25,068 nt of DNA from an uncultured Lachnospiraceae bacterium (GTDB lineage Bacteria > Bacillota > Clostridia > Lachnospirales > Lachnospiraceae), in contig CAJTJY010000035.1 in NCBI GenBank assembly GCA_910576975.1, forward strand, positions 1-25,068, written 5' to 3'. The notes below the pieces were generated by a model. That model worked only from the letters and a program-made list of their open reading frames with translations. It did not search any database and was not told where the DNA came from. This document shows, piece after piece, positions 1-8,062 of the stretch (the stretch's first letter is position 1; each line of letters opens with the position of its first letter). A program made the translations under genes and the position numbers.

Positions 1-299
1 ATGATTATGTCAAAACTTTTCCTTGTAAGTGTTACAAAAAAACTTGACCATCTCAGCTCCAGATTCCACTCACAGACATCGTGGATGGCATCATCTATGG
101 AATAAGGCTGATATTCCGATGGTTCCTCTCCCATATCTCTTACCATCAATTCCCGACTGCATACAGCCAATGCCATGTTATGCTCTTTCAAATAATCCAG
201 AATAATTTCTGCCTCACCCTGTTCCATGCTGACCTCTGATTCCGCCAGATAAAGCCACATCACCAGCTCACCGGGCGTGTTTACTCCCAGCACTCCCAT
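1..299 (-). CDS. Partial unrecognised small protein gene, cut by the left edge
   Basis: An open frame starts at ATG (297-299) with a good AGGAGG ribosome binding site (complement of 311-316). It stays open for 99 codons to the window edge, so the C-terminus is missing. The visible protein begins MGVLGVNTPGELVMWLYLAE and is acidic and apparently soluble, with no signal peptide or membrane segment. I do not recognise the family. It is the last visible gene of the minus-strand accessory cluster and lies directly downstream of the oriT-like and repeat block, a place where small accessory transfer or regulatory genes are common. The function is unknown. Confidence 0.6.
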   Translation of the reverse strand, partial: MGVLGVNTPGELVMWLYLAESEVSMEQGEAEIILDYLKEHNMALAVCSRELMVRDMGEEPSEYQPYSIDDAIHDVCEWNLELRWSSFFVTLTRKSFDII

Positions 300-370
300 G
301 CTCCCTTGCACCTCCTGTTTTCATTTCCTTACCTGTCTGTTTTCATCCGCTGCCGGTCCACTCCTGCCCT

Positions 371-480
371 GAAAACTTTGGCCCGCTTTCACTCCCAAAG
401 TTTTCGCCAGATACGCATTTTGTGTCACAAAATGCAAGCCGCCCGCAGGTTCGGCTTTCTGGTTAGGGACACACTCCCTA
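371..480. other. Cluster of four inverted repeats, candidate origin of transfer (oriT)
   Basis: Four inverted repeats follow each other in a non-coding stretch. (1) 11-bp perfect arms GAAAACTTTGG (371-381) and CCAAAGTTTTC (395-405) with a 13-nt loop. (2) 10-bp perfect arms GCATTTTGTG (415-424) and CACAAAATGC (426-435) around one central base. (3) AAGCCG (436-441) and CGGCTT (452-457) with a 10-nt loop. (4) TAGGG (464-468) and CCCTA (476-480) with a 7-nt loop. Nested inverted repeats in a non-coding gap beside an iteron array are typical of oriT or of replication and partition control sites. No known nick sequence was recognised, so oriT is inference. Confidence 0.5.
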
Positions 481-512
481 AAACCCTGATAATATACGGA
501 TAAACAAAAAAT

Positions 513-704
513 CTACACCATTCCTACACCATTTTCTTCATTTTCTACACCATTCCTACACCAAAAATCTGCAAAACTACACCATTCCTACACCATCAAA
601 AAAAGGCTGTCCGAAAAAACTACATCATTCCTACACCATTTTTTGCATTTTCTACACCATTCCTACATCAAAAATCTGCATAACTACACCATTCCTACAT
701 CACT
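513..704. repeat. Array of twelve 11-bp direct repeats in six pairs with 32-bp pitch (iteron or centromere-like)
   Basis: The unit is CTACACCATTC, with C/T variation at the sixth base. Units occur as adjacent pairs starting at 513, 545, 577, 620, 652 and 684. The pitch is exactly 32 bp within each triplet of pairs and 43 bp (32+11) between the two triplets. The two triplets are themselves diverged copies of one block of about 85 bp, with matching linkers (for example AAAAATCTGCA before the third pair of each). A spacing near three helical turns would put every pair on the same face of the DNA. Such arrays bind ParR/StbB-type centromere proteins or replication initiators. The last copy overlaps the stop codon of the DUF3991/Toprim gene. 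Spacers of about 11 bp and non-unique linkers rule out CRISPR. Confidence 0.9.
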
Positions 705-1660
705 TTTTCCGTTTCCCGGATTTCTTCCTGTTCCTCTGATTTTTTCAGTCCCACATTCCACTGGTTGAAGTCTTTATACGGTTCCGGAGGCAGAAAAATC
801 TCAGCCGCATACCCCTTTTCCCCATACTTCTGCTGCAGTGTTTCCGCCGCTTTCCTGCCCGGCCCATCATTGTCCAGGCAGAATTTAATTCTTTCTACCT
901 CCGGGTGCTGTGCAAGGAATGTTTCCAGCGGGGCATCCGCCAGCATCCCAAGCGCCACCATGCTTGCCCTGTACGCCGGGAACATCGTGATATGGCTCAT
1001 CAGGTCGATTGCTGCCTCAAATACAATGACTTCCCTGCTGCCCTGGCAGTGGAAATGGAAACCGTACCGTTTGTCGTTTCCCGCCACGTCACACTTAAAG
1101 CCTTTCCCATCCCTGTCAAAGACGCCCCGCATACTGGCAAACTTTGGCACACCTTTCCCATCTGTTCCTACAAAGACAATGTTGTGGTAATTCTTCGCCT
1201 CATACAGAATCCCTTTTCTCACAAAAAAGTCAATGACCGGCCGTGCAATCCCGCGTTCATGCTCCAGATAACGGTACAGATAAGCGTTGCTGCCCGCAGG
1301 CTCCGGCAATATGAAAGGCTTTGGGCGTTCCTCTTTCCCTCTATCCGGGGCAATGTTCCGAATGCCCCTCTCGCTTTCCTCCCTCCAGTATCCCGCAAAA
1401 TCCAGCAGCCAGAACACCGCCTCTTTCACATCCATGCCTGCAAACACCCGCAGGAAATCAATCTGGCTGCCACCGTTTTCCCCCTTGTCATACCGCCTTG
1501 AGAAACGACACCAGTGGCTCCTGTGATAAATGCGGACGGAATCCATTTCCTTTAATGTGTGGTAATTCCCAATCCTTTTCACGGTATATCCCAAGTGTTC
1601 CGCCACTTTGCACAGGTCAACCTGTTTGGCAAGAGCCAGCTCATCCGCTGTAAACCTCAT
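695..1660 (-). CDS. DUF3991 and Toprim domain protein (primase-like, mobile-element type)
   Basis: This 321-residue protein has an N-terminal half resembling DUF3991. Its C-terminal half is Toprim-like, with the conserved glutamate strand (VIVFEAAIDLMSH) and an acidic metal-binding motif (FCLDNDGPG). Toprim domains occur in DnaG-type primases, topoisomerases and nucleases. DUF3991-Toprim proteins are frequent on plasmids and ICEs and are thought to act in element DNA processing or replication. No CHC2 zinc finger is seen, so priming activity is not proven. I chose the ATG at 1658-1660 because it overlaps the TGA of the upstream radC-like gene (ATGA) and has GGAGG just upstream, which indicates translational coupling. 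Its TAG stop lies inside the last iteron copy. Confidence 0.8.
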   Translation of the reverse strand: MRFTADELALAKQVDLCKVAEHLGYTVKRIGNYHTLKEMDSVRIYHRSHWCRFSRRYDKGENGGSQIDFLRVFAGMDVKEAVFWLLDFAGYWREESERGIRNIAPDRGKEERPKPFILPEPAGSNAYLYRYLEHERGIARPVIDFFVRKGILYEAKNYHNIVFVGTDGKGVPKFASMRGVFDRDGKGFKCDVAGNDKRYGFHFHCQGSREVIVFEAAIDLMSHITMFPAYRASMVALGMLADAPLETFLAQHPEVERIKFCLDNDGPGRKAAETLQQKYGEKGYAAEIFLPPEPYKDFNQWNVGLKKSEEQEEIRETEKVM

Positions 1661-2199
1661 CTTCTCACTCCTCCCTCTGCCGCTTTTGCCGGACTGTCCC
1701 ACTCTATCTGACGGTAATCGGAGCGGTACTGCATACACGGATTTTTTACCAACCCTTTTTCATTGAAACTGAAATACCGGCTGTTATCCCCTCCCACAAT
1801 TACATGGTCCAGCAGTGGAATCCCTACTAATTCACACACCTGCTGCATCCGGTCTGTCAGCCTCACATCCTCCTTTGACGGCAGGAGATTTCCCGAAGGG
1901 TGGTTATGGCATAAAATCATCCTTGCTGCATTTGAAAGGATGCCTGCCTTCAACAGTTCTCGCGGATGTGCTATTGCATAATCCAGCCCGCCGACACTGG
2001 CAAAGTGACAGTTAATTGGCGTCTGGTCCGTTTTCAGGTTAATGACACACATAACTTCCCGGTCCATGCTGCACAATTCCTTTCCCACCAGATTGATAAT
2101 ATCCTCGGAAGTGCGGATTTTCGTTTTTGACATGATAGAGGCCTCCTGAACCAGCCGAACAGACACAACTTCCAGTTCAAAACTGCCCTTTATCCCCAT
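1657..2199 (-). CDS. radC: RadC/JAB-domain (JAMM) protein
   Basis: This 180-residue protein carries a JAMM metal site, seen as HNHPSGNLLPSKED (H-x-H, then S and D), as in the RadC/MPN+ family. It lacks the N-terminal helix-hairpin-helix part of chromosomal RadC, like the short RadC-like proteins carried by plasmids and ICEs. The biochemical role of these short forms is not settled, and a role in DNA repair is not established. The start is the ATG at 2197-2199, preceded by GGAGGAGG. The TTG six codons further upstream lies too close to that site to be used. The end overlaps the next gene by ATGA. Symbol is by family resemblance. Confidence 0.85.
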   Translation of the reverse strand: MGIKGSFELEVVSVRLVQEASIMSKTKIRTSEDIINLVGKELCSMDREVMCVINLKTDQTPINCHFASVGGLDYAIAHPRELLKAGILSNAARMILCHNHPSGNLLPSKEDVRLTDRMQQVCELVGIPLLDHVIVGGDNSRYFSFNEKGLVKNPCMQYRSDYRQIEWDSPAKAAEGGVRR

Positions 2200-2308
2200 C
2201 TCTTTCCTCCTCCCCAAAGATTACCGTGACTACCACATTTTCCAGCATGGATTCCAGCAGCCCTGCAAGCTCTTTCTCTGAAATATCCCTTGCCTGATTT
2301 CCATCCAT
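2177..2308 (-). CDS. Small acidic protein, 43 residues, unrecognised
   Basis: The frame runs from ATG (2306-2308), preceded by AGGAGAGG, to TGA (2177-2179). It begins nine bases after the DUF5688 stop and overlaps the RadC-like start by 23 bases in another frame. It encodes an acidic peptide starting MDGNQARDISEKELAGLLES. The tight packing and ribosome binding site suggest a real small gene linking DUF5688 to radC. No family is recognised. The GGAGGAGG that serves radC lies inside its coding sequence, so ribosomes finishing this peptide could reinitiate at radC. Confidence 0.55.
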   Translation of the reverse strand: MDGNQARDISEKELAGLLESMLENVVVTVIFGEEERDGDKGQF

Positions 2309-2317
2309 ATGCCTCTC

Positions 2318-3304
2318 CTATCTCTGCCCTCTGTCCTCCTGAATCAGCGACAGCTCTGCCTCTCTGCCATCCAGTCTTTTTTCCGGTGATTCCACAGCCA
2401 GCACGATAGTCCTTGCATCTTTGTCATAACAGTAGACACTGTTTGATAAACGCTCCTCCAGTTCCACCATATCCATGTTTATGCCATGCACCAGTTCCGC
2501 AAGTTCAGACGGATCTCCCTCTGCCATTCCTGCTGGAACAGCAATCACCTCATGGACAGACGATGGCAGGAGCAGAAGATTATCGCCTACCTGTTCAGCA
2601 AGCTGGTGCAGGTTCTCCTCAAACAGCATGGATACAGCCCCATTGATTCTGCTTTCATTAGTGATAACCCATCTGCCCTCTGCATGACTGCTTTCCTGCA
2701 TGAACATGCTTTTCATTTCATCAGGCAGCAGTTCAAGCATAAGCTCCCGCATGGGCATAATACTGACCGGGCTGATTCTTCTGGTATTTTCAGAGGCATG
2801 CCGGAACAGTTCCTCCTCTGTCATGCCGGCCATTTCTGCAATCTCATTTGAAACGGTTATGCTGCCTGCCCCACCGGGTATGGCTTCAACACCCCAACGG
2901 TAGATAACCGACAAATCATGGAATTCCCTGCTCGGAACCCCTGCCAGAAACTCCCTGTTCTGCTCTGTATTCACAAGGCACATGACGACATTGTCCTTCA
3001 AATGCCCAATGTCAATATTTAGTGCATGGTCTTTTAAATTTTCCAATCCCATAGCATATCCTTCTGCCGCAGCCCACAGCACGACATCAAGGCTGCCGCA
3101 TTCCCGGTAATGCCTATACATGTCATTGATATAAATAGTTGGGGCTATCTGCGTATCTTTCCCTTTATACACCGTCAGGGAATCCAGCGTTCGGTTCACT
3201 TTCTGTACCGGCCTTATATCTACAGCCGCATCCCTGTATTCGGGCGGCATATAACTTAAAAACTTCCCTTTTACAATGCTTTTGAATACTTCATAATCCA
3301 TCAT
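2318..3304 (-). CDS. DUF5688 family protein
   Basis: This 328-residue cytosolic protein matches the DUF5688 pattern. It opens with DYEVFKSIVKGKFLSYMPPEY, followed by a section on cognate segments such as APTIYINDMY, CLVNTEQNREFLAGVPSREF and DLSVIYRW. The family is common in Clostridia, mostly on mobile elements and phage-like regions, and has no assigned function. I chose the ATG at 3302-3304 because it lies about ten bases after AAGGAG. An ATG three codons upstream is only one base from that site. A strong terminator (3325-3358) sits just upstream, so the gene depends on read-through or on a promoter hidden in the adhesin's 3' end. Confidence 0.8.
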   Translation of the reverse strand: MMDYEVFKSIVKGKFLSYMPPEYRDAAVDIRPVQKVNRTLDSLTVYKGKDTQIAPTIYINDMYRHYRECGSLDVVLWAAAEGYAMGLENLKDHALNIDIGHLKDNVVMCLVNTEQNREFLAGVPSREFHDLSVIYRWGVEAIPGGAGSITVSNEIAEMAGMTEEELFRHASENTRRISPVSIMPMRELMLELLPDEMKSMFMQESSHAEGRWVITNESRINGAVSMLFEENLHQLAEQVGDNLLLLPSSVHEVIAVPAGMAEGDPSELAELVHGINMDMVELEERLSNSVYCYDKDARTIVLAVESPEKRLDGREAELSLIQEDRGQR

Positions 3305-3324
3305 AACAATCATTCTCCTTGCTT

Positions 3325-3358
3325 AAAAAAGGAGAGAAACCGGACCGGCCCCTCTCCC
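3325..3358 (-). terminator. Rho-independent terminator after the CnaB adhesin
   Basis: On the minus strand a GC-rich hairpin with arms GGAGAG and CTCTCC (3331-3336 and 3352-3357), containing an inner CCGG/CCGG pairing, is followed by a run of six T (3325-3330). It lies about 20 bases after the adhesin stop. Confidence 0.85.
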
Positions 3359-3378
3359 AAAATCATACTGACAGTCTG

Positions 3379-6300
3379 CTATCTTCTTTTCTTCCTGCGT
3401 TTCCTTTCATACAGCACGCCGCCGGCAATGCACATACCGCCCAATGCGGCAGACATCCACGGATGGTAGTTCCCACCTGTCTGCGGCAGCCCTGGCCTGT
3501 CCGGCTTATTCTTCAGTTTCAGCATATAAACCACTGTCTCCGCCACACTGTCATCGTATTGCAGTAATATCTTATGCGGGGTACTGTCAAGGATATACCC
3601 CGCCGCAGCTTTTGTCTCCACGATATAATACGGAATGTCCTCACCAAAGCTGCCATCCTTATGATAAGTGCAGATGTCCAAAAGCCCCGTCTCTGCACAG
3701 CCTGTCTTGTCCGTCACCAGCGTGTCCAGTTTCCTCCCCTCCTTGTTGCGGAGTTCAAACATGACGCCCTCCAACGGCTTTCCCGACTGGCTGCAGGTTT
3801 TGCAGACAATGATTTTTCCTTTTACCCTTTCATCGGACATGAAGACTTTCTGAATCTTCCCTGTCTCCCCCACAGTAAAATCTACTTCATTGGCAATCAG
3901 ATAGCCGTACGGCGCCGCTGTCTCACGCAGGGTATACTTTCCCGCCGGGATTGCCTCTAAACGGTACGGCTTTCCATCCGTTTTCCATGAGGCATATACA
4001 TCCCCATTGGAATTGGTGACCTCCAGCGTTGCCCCCGGCAGCTCTTTCCCTGTCGTAATGTCCGTTTTGGACACCTCCACAATTATCGGCGTGTCTTTCA
4101 CTTCCAACTGCTTTGCCACGGCCGGTGTGGCTGCCATTTCCTGTGTGTAGGAAAAATCCACGTCATATGCCGTTTCATCCAGCAGATACCCCGCCGGGGA
4201 TTCCACTTCTTTCACATAGTACAGCCCCAGCGGCAGGTCAGCCTCAAATTCTGCTTTCCCATTTTCATCCGTTACAGCCGTGTCCACAAGGCCATCCGCT
4301 TTTACAAGGACTTCCCTGGATACGCTCACAATCTCCTCTTTCGCATAAATGCCATAAACAGCGCCGGCTACCGGGCAGGCGGTTACGCCGTCCGTTTTCA
4401 TCAGCGACAGCTCTGGCCTTACCCTCGCATTGACGAACCCTGCCTCCCCGAAAACTACTTCCGTATGCTCGTCTGCATAGGAAAGTGTAACCTCCTTTGG
4501 TTCCCCGCAGATGGCAAACCCTGACGGCGGCTGCACCTCTGCCACCAGGTATTTCCCAAGCGGAAGGCTGTCAAGGAAAGCCTCCCCATTTTCATCCGTG
4601 GTAAGCGTCGCTACAACTGCCCCCTTGCCTGCCGGAATGCCGTTTACCATTTCCAATATGCGGTTCCCATCTTCATCCGTCTGGCGGTCCGGGGTATAAA
4701 TATCCTCCGCTGCAATGACATTGAATACTGCACCGGCAAGCGGCTGTTCCTCGTAATTGAAATCCACGCTCCTGTTTTTGCCTGTAACTGTACTGAGGAT
4801 ACGGTCAATAATGGTATCGTATGCCACGGAGACCGGCACTTCCCCTGACTTTTCAATGGAAATGCTGCCCTTGACGGGCTGGTTTTCAATGACTGCCTCA
4901 ATGACCGGAGCGCCGTCTATATCCTCCACGACTTTCAATGCCCCATCCGTGGTAACTTCCAGAGGGAAACCCTCATCTGCAATGACATATCCCTCCGGCG
5001 CCGTAATTTCTTCCACCACATAATTCCCATAGCCCAGCTGCAGAGGCGTGGTTACGGTTCCCATCTCATCCGTGGCAAACTCACTGATTTTCTTATCCCC
5101 CAATTTCTGCTCCACATACTCCCCGGTATCCATATTTTTAATCTTAAAGGTCACGCCGGGAATCAGCACCGTGTTCCCATTTTCCGCATCCTTTTTCACA
5201 ATGCGGATATAGGCTTTGAAAGGCGCGTCATTGAACACCCTCCACTGCTGCGGCTCCCTGGAATCCTCCGTAACCGTCACAGTGAAATCCTTTGTTTTAT
5301 ATAAATCCTCCGGCGTCTTTGTTTCCCTTACCAGATACGTCCCATAAGGCAGCTCTTTGGAAAGCGCGCATCCCTTTTCGTCCGTCACAAGCACGTCATG
5401 GGTTTTTGCATTGTCCCACCCGTTCTTGTCAATATCCGACTGCAGTTTTACGGTAAATTCTGCGCCTTTTACATAATCTGTCTCCGTGCTTGCGCCATCA
5501 GTGGATACCTTGATAATTTCAAATGCCTGTTTCTTTGCCGTTTCAATTACGGCTGTATTGAGGGAAATATCCTGGTGGATTTCCTGCGCCCCTCGGAAAT
5601 TGACCGGGTAAATGGTCCCGTCAAGCAGGTACCCCTCGCTCGGCTCTATCTCACGGATATAATAGCTGCCGAAGTACAGGTTGCCGAAGTTAAATTCCGC
5701 CTGCTCCCCTGTCTTTACCGTTGCAAGCAGCGCGCCTTTCTCTGCCGGGATGCCTGTTGACGCAAAATCCGTCCCCTGTGTGCTGGTAATGTCGTCATCC
5801 CCCGCATAGGTTACGGTCCCCCTGCCGTCCGGGTAAGTGATGGTCTCCGCCGCATACAGCCCATAGGTTGCCCCTGACAGTTCTGCATCCCCCTGGGGCT
5901 CCTCCCCGGTCTCCCTGTCCTCCTTTTTCGCTGACACGTCGCATCGGATTGGCGTGTTTTCCGCACGGAAATCAGAAATCTCCCCATAGTCCGGCCTCAC
6001 TTCCCACACCTTTCCGTCATCCCGGTACCCATCCGGGATGACAACCTCTTTCACATAATATTTGTCCTGCGTTTTCACAAACTTTTGGGAGGCAGCCATG
6101 CCTAAGTCCTCATCATAATAGAACACCGGCACCTCCGCCTTGCCGTCCCCGCCCACGGAAACACGTTTCGTGCATCCGGCATCGGTGAACACGGCAAACC
6201 CGGCTCCTTTCACAACATTTTTCGATTCCGAATCCGTCTTTTTTACCATGACGCCCACCGTGTCAGGGTATTCCACAACCGGCATGGTTTTCCCTTTCTG

Positions 6301-7905
6301 GGTTACTTTCCCATCACTGTCATAAAGGGTAAAATACTCCAGCCCCACCGGGTAGACCGTTTCATCTTTCAAATATCCCGGAGCCGCCCTGACTTCCTTC
6401 AGGTAATAGGTGCCCTGTGTCAGCGTCTCCTTCCCTGAAAGTGCCTGGCCATCTGCGTTTGTCCTCCCGAGTTTGCACAGCAGGTCCGTACACTCCGCAT
6501 CCTCATACAGGTAATAGGCTGCCCCCGGTACCGGCCTGCCGTTATATACGTTCGTCTTACGGAGTTCAAAACTTCCCTCCTTAAATTTGGAAGTCACTTT
6601 CACGCTTGCAGTCACAGTCCCTGGCTCAAACTCCTCCAGAAAGGTGATTTTCTGCTGCGATACCACCGTCGGCGTCCATTTCCTCCCGCCATGCTCCTTT
6701 GACTTTGCGGTCGCCGTCAGCTTGATGGTACTGTCTGCCGCGACAATCTTTTCCATTGCCTCCTCATTGCAGTACAGGTAAAAGTTGGAAGACGGCTGGC
6801 TCGCATCCGTCTGTGCCACGCAGATGTCATACTTCTTCAAATCAGAATCGTCCTCAATCTCACTGGCGTCTGTTTTCAGCTCTCCTACGGTCAGGCCGTC
6901 CGGCTGCCCCGTGATTTTATAGGAAACATTGGTAATGCTCCCCGTTTTGGTGCGGACAAACTTCTCCTTTGACCTGTACAGACCGTCCCCCATGTCCTGC
7001 CACTCCGTTTTCTTTGGGGAAATCGCATAAGCGATGGACTTTGTAGTCCCGGTTGCCTCGTCATACTCGTCCCGGTTATAATTTTCCGCATCCGACACAA
7101 GGGCTGCTATTTTATTATAGACGCCGCTGCCATCGTTGTAATAGCCCAGCTTTACTTCCCCATTCAGCACATGGATTGCCGCACCGGTAATGAAGTAATC
7201 AGCCGGGGCAGAACCCTCGGAATACCTGCTGTTGTAACAGAGCCCATTCAGCATCCTGGCACCGTTTACCATGCAGAACGTGATTTCCGGCTTGATGCTG
7301 CTGCCCGCACCGGAGGCGCCCACAGCCCCATCCGTGGTATTCTTGCTCAGCTCCAGACAGTAAACCAGATGGCTGTTGTAAGCCCCGGGTTCTGAAATAT
7401 ACTTAATACCCATGCTGTGTCCGCAGTATTTTGCGTAACCGCTGCATGACACCGCCATGCTGTCCGGGGCGCCTGCTGCCATTAACACCGGGGCAGAGGC
7501 CGTCTGGATTGTCATTGTGTCCCCCGCGCTAAACATTTCCGGTTCCCCATCTGACAGTGGAACCACTTTCCCATCCTCTGTTGGGGCAGTTTCCTCCTCA
7601 TTGAGGGCAGGCTCCTCCTCCCCGCTGTCTCCGTCTTCTTTTTCCTGCTGCCTGCCGCCGGATTCCCTGCTTTCTTCCTCAGCCGGCTCCACAATCTCTG
7701 CAGACTCCACTTCTGTCCCCGCCGTTTCGTCGTAAAGTGCAGGTTCCGGCTCCATGTCTGCCTGGATGTCCCCGTCAATGTCCACTGCCGCATCTGCATC
7801 TGTTCCATCTGCATTGGCATAAACGGCAGTGGGGATGGCAGCGCCCACTGTCAGGACAAGAGCCATTATAAGAGCCATAACCCTTTTCCATCTCTTTTTT
7901 GTCAT
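3379..7905 (-). CDS. LPXTG-anchored surface adhesin with nine CnaB (SpaA-type) domains
   Basis: This 1508-residue secreted protein opens with a classic signal peptide (MTKKRWKRVMALIMALVLTV, then AXA-like AVYANA). An acidic low-complexity stretch follows to about residue 125. Next comes a thioester-domain-like region (about 135-400) with HLVYCLE near 183. Nine CnaB repeats begin near residues 445, 548, 654, 793, 896, 1012, 1162, 1272 and 1362, each ending in a Y-x-[VLI]-x-E strand such as YYLKEV or YVVEEI that carries the isopeptide-catalytic glutamate. The end has LPQTG, a hydrophobic span and an RKRRKKRR tail for sortase anchoring to peptidoglycan. The position expected for the thioester glutamine reads FITGAAIH, with Gly where TQxA is usual. 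The start has GGAGG six bases upstream. No sortase gene is in the window. Likely role is adhesion or cell-cell contact for the element or host. Confidence 0.95.
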   Translation of the reverse strand: MTKKRWKRVMALIMALVLTVGAAIPTAVYANADGTDADAAVDIDGDIQADMEPEPALYDETAGTEVESAEIVEPAEEESRESGGRQQEKEDGDSGEEEPALNEEETAPTEDGKVVPLSDGEPEMFSAGDTMTIQTASAPVLMAAGAPDSMAVSCSGYAKYCGHSMGIKYISEPGAYNSHLVYCLELSKNTTDGAVGASGAGSSIKPEITFCMVNGARMLNGLCYNSRYSEGSAPADYFITGAAIHVLNGEVKLGYYNDGSGVYNKIAALVSDAENYNRDEYDEATGTTKSIAYAISPKKTEWQDMGDGLYRSKEKFVRTKTGSITNVSYKITGQPDGLTVGELKTDASEIEDDSDLKKYDICVAQTDASQPSSNFYLYCNEEAMEKIVAADSTIKLTATAKSKEHGGRKWTPTVVSQQKITFLEEFEPGTVTASVKVTSKFKEGSFELRKTNVYNGRPVPGAAYYLYEDAECTDLLCKLGRTNADGQALSGKETLTQGTYYLKEVRAAPGYLKDETVYPVGLEYFTLYDSDGKVTQKGKTMPVVEYPDTVGVMVKKTDSESKNVVKGAGFAVFTDAGCTKRVSVGGDGKAEVPVFYYDEDLGMAASQKFVKTQDKYYVKEVVIPDGYRDDGKVWEVRPDYGEISDFRAENTPIRCDVSAKKEDRETGEEPQGDAELSGATYGLYAAETITYPDGRGTVTYAGDDDITSTQGTDFASTGIPAEKGALLATVKTGEQAEFNFGNLYFGSYYIREIEPSEGYLLDGTIYPVNFRGAQEIHQDISLNTAVIETAKKQAFEIIKVSTDGASTETDYVKGAEFTVKLQSDIDKNGWDNAKTHDVLVTDEKGCALSKELPYGTYLVRETKTPEDLYKTKDFTVTVTEDSREPQQWRVFNDAPFKAYIRIVKKDAENGNTVLIPGVTFKIKNMDTGEYVEQKLGDKKISEFATDEMGTVTTPLQLGYGNYVVEEITAPEGYVIADEGFPLEVTTDGALKVVEDIDGAPVIEAVIENQPVKGSISIEKSGEVPVSVAYDTIIDRILSTVTGKNRSVDFNYEEQPLAGAVFNVIAAEDIYTPDRQTDEDGNRILEMVNGIPAGKGAVVATLTTDENGEAFLDSLPLGKYLVAEVQPPSGFAICGEPKEVTLSYADEHTEVVFGEAGFVNARVRPELSLMKTDGVTACPVAGAVYGIYAKEEIVSVSREVLVKADGLVDTAVTDENGKAEFEADLPLGLYYVKEVESPAGYLLDETAYDVDFSYTQEMAATPAVAKQLEVKDTPIIVEVSKTDITTGKELPGATLEVTNSNGDVYASWKTDGKPYRLEAIPAGKYTLRETAAPYGYLIANEVDFTVGETGKIQKVFMSDERVKGKIIVCKTCSQSGKPLEGVMFELRNKEGRKLDTLVTDKTGCAETGLLDICTYHKDGSFGEDIPYYIVETKAAAGYILDSTPHKILLQYDDSVAETVVYMLKLKNKPDRPGLPQTGGNYHPWMSAALGGMCIAGGVLYERKRRKKRR

Positions 7906-7966
7906 ATACGTCCTCCATTCATATCTGGTATTCTGTTCCCTGCGGATATTCCCTGCCGGCACAGAC

Positions 7967-7984
7967 GCCGGGCATATCCCCGGC
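7967..7984 (-). promoter_or_regulatory. Hairpin in the adhesin leader
   Basis: Perfect arms GCCGGG (7967-7972) and CCCGGC (7979-7984) with a six-base loop lie in the 89-nt leader between the upstream terminator and the adhesin start. No T-run follows. I see no clear sigma-A promoter between 7906 and 7993, so the leader may be part of a read-through transcript. Confidence 0.5.
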
Positions 7985-7993
7985 ATTTGTGCA

Positions 7994-8021
7994 GAAAAAA
8001 AGCACGCATATTTCAGCGTGC
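7994..8021 (-). terminator. Strong terminator between the mini-ORF and the adhesin
   Basis: On the minus strand perfect arms GCACGC and GCGTGC (8002-8007, 8016-8021) with an eight-base loop are followed directly by seven T (7995-8001). It either ends the par operon or acts as a conditional attenuator in front of the adhesin gene. Confidence 0.9.
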
Positions 8022-8034
8022 CTTTTCAACCCGT

Positions 8035-8059
8035 AAAGCCGGTCCGCATACCGGGCTTT
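8035..8059 (-). promoter_or_regulatory. Hairpin preceding the terminator (possible antiterminator or pause structure)
   Basis: AAAGCCGGT (8035-8043) and ACCGGGCTTT (8050-8059) pair with one bulged base around a six-base loop. It lies immediately after the 17-codon mini-ORF and 14 bases before the terminator hairpin. No T-run follows it on either strand. Confidence 0.55.
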
Positions 8060-8062
8060 CCC

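Noticed and set aside
306..503. Plus-strand frame of 65 codons over the inverted repeats
   Set aside because: No ribosome binding site, composition unlike a protein, and it crosses the hairpin cluster. Treated as non-coding.
513..704. Repeat array as a CRISPR
   Set aside because: The repeat pairs are separated by about 11 bp of linker, and linkers are shared between the two triplets, so they are not unique spacers. No cas gene is present.
905..1501. Plus-strand frame of 198 codons opposite the DUF3991/Toprim gene
   Set aside because: Antisense to a gene with domain motifs, a good start and coupling to radC.
3444..7735. Many frames of 60-128 codons opposite the adhesin gene
   Set aside because: They lie antisense to one continuous well-supported gene, lack ribosome binding sites and have low-complexity composition caused by its GC-rich codons.
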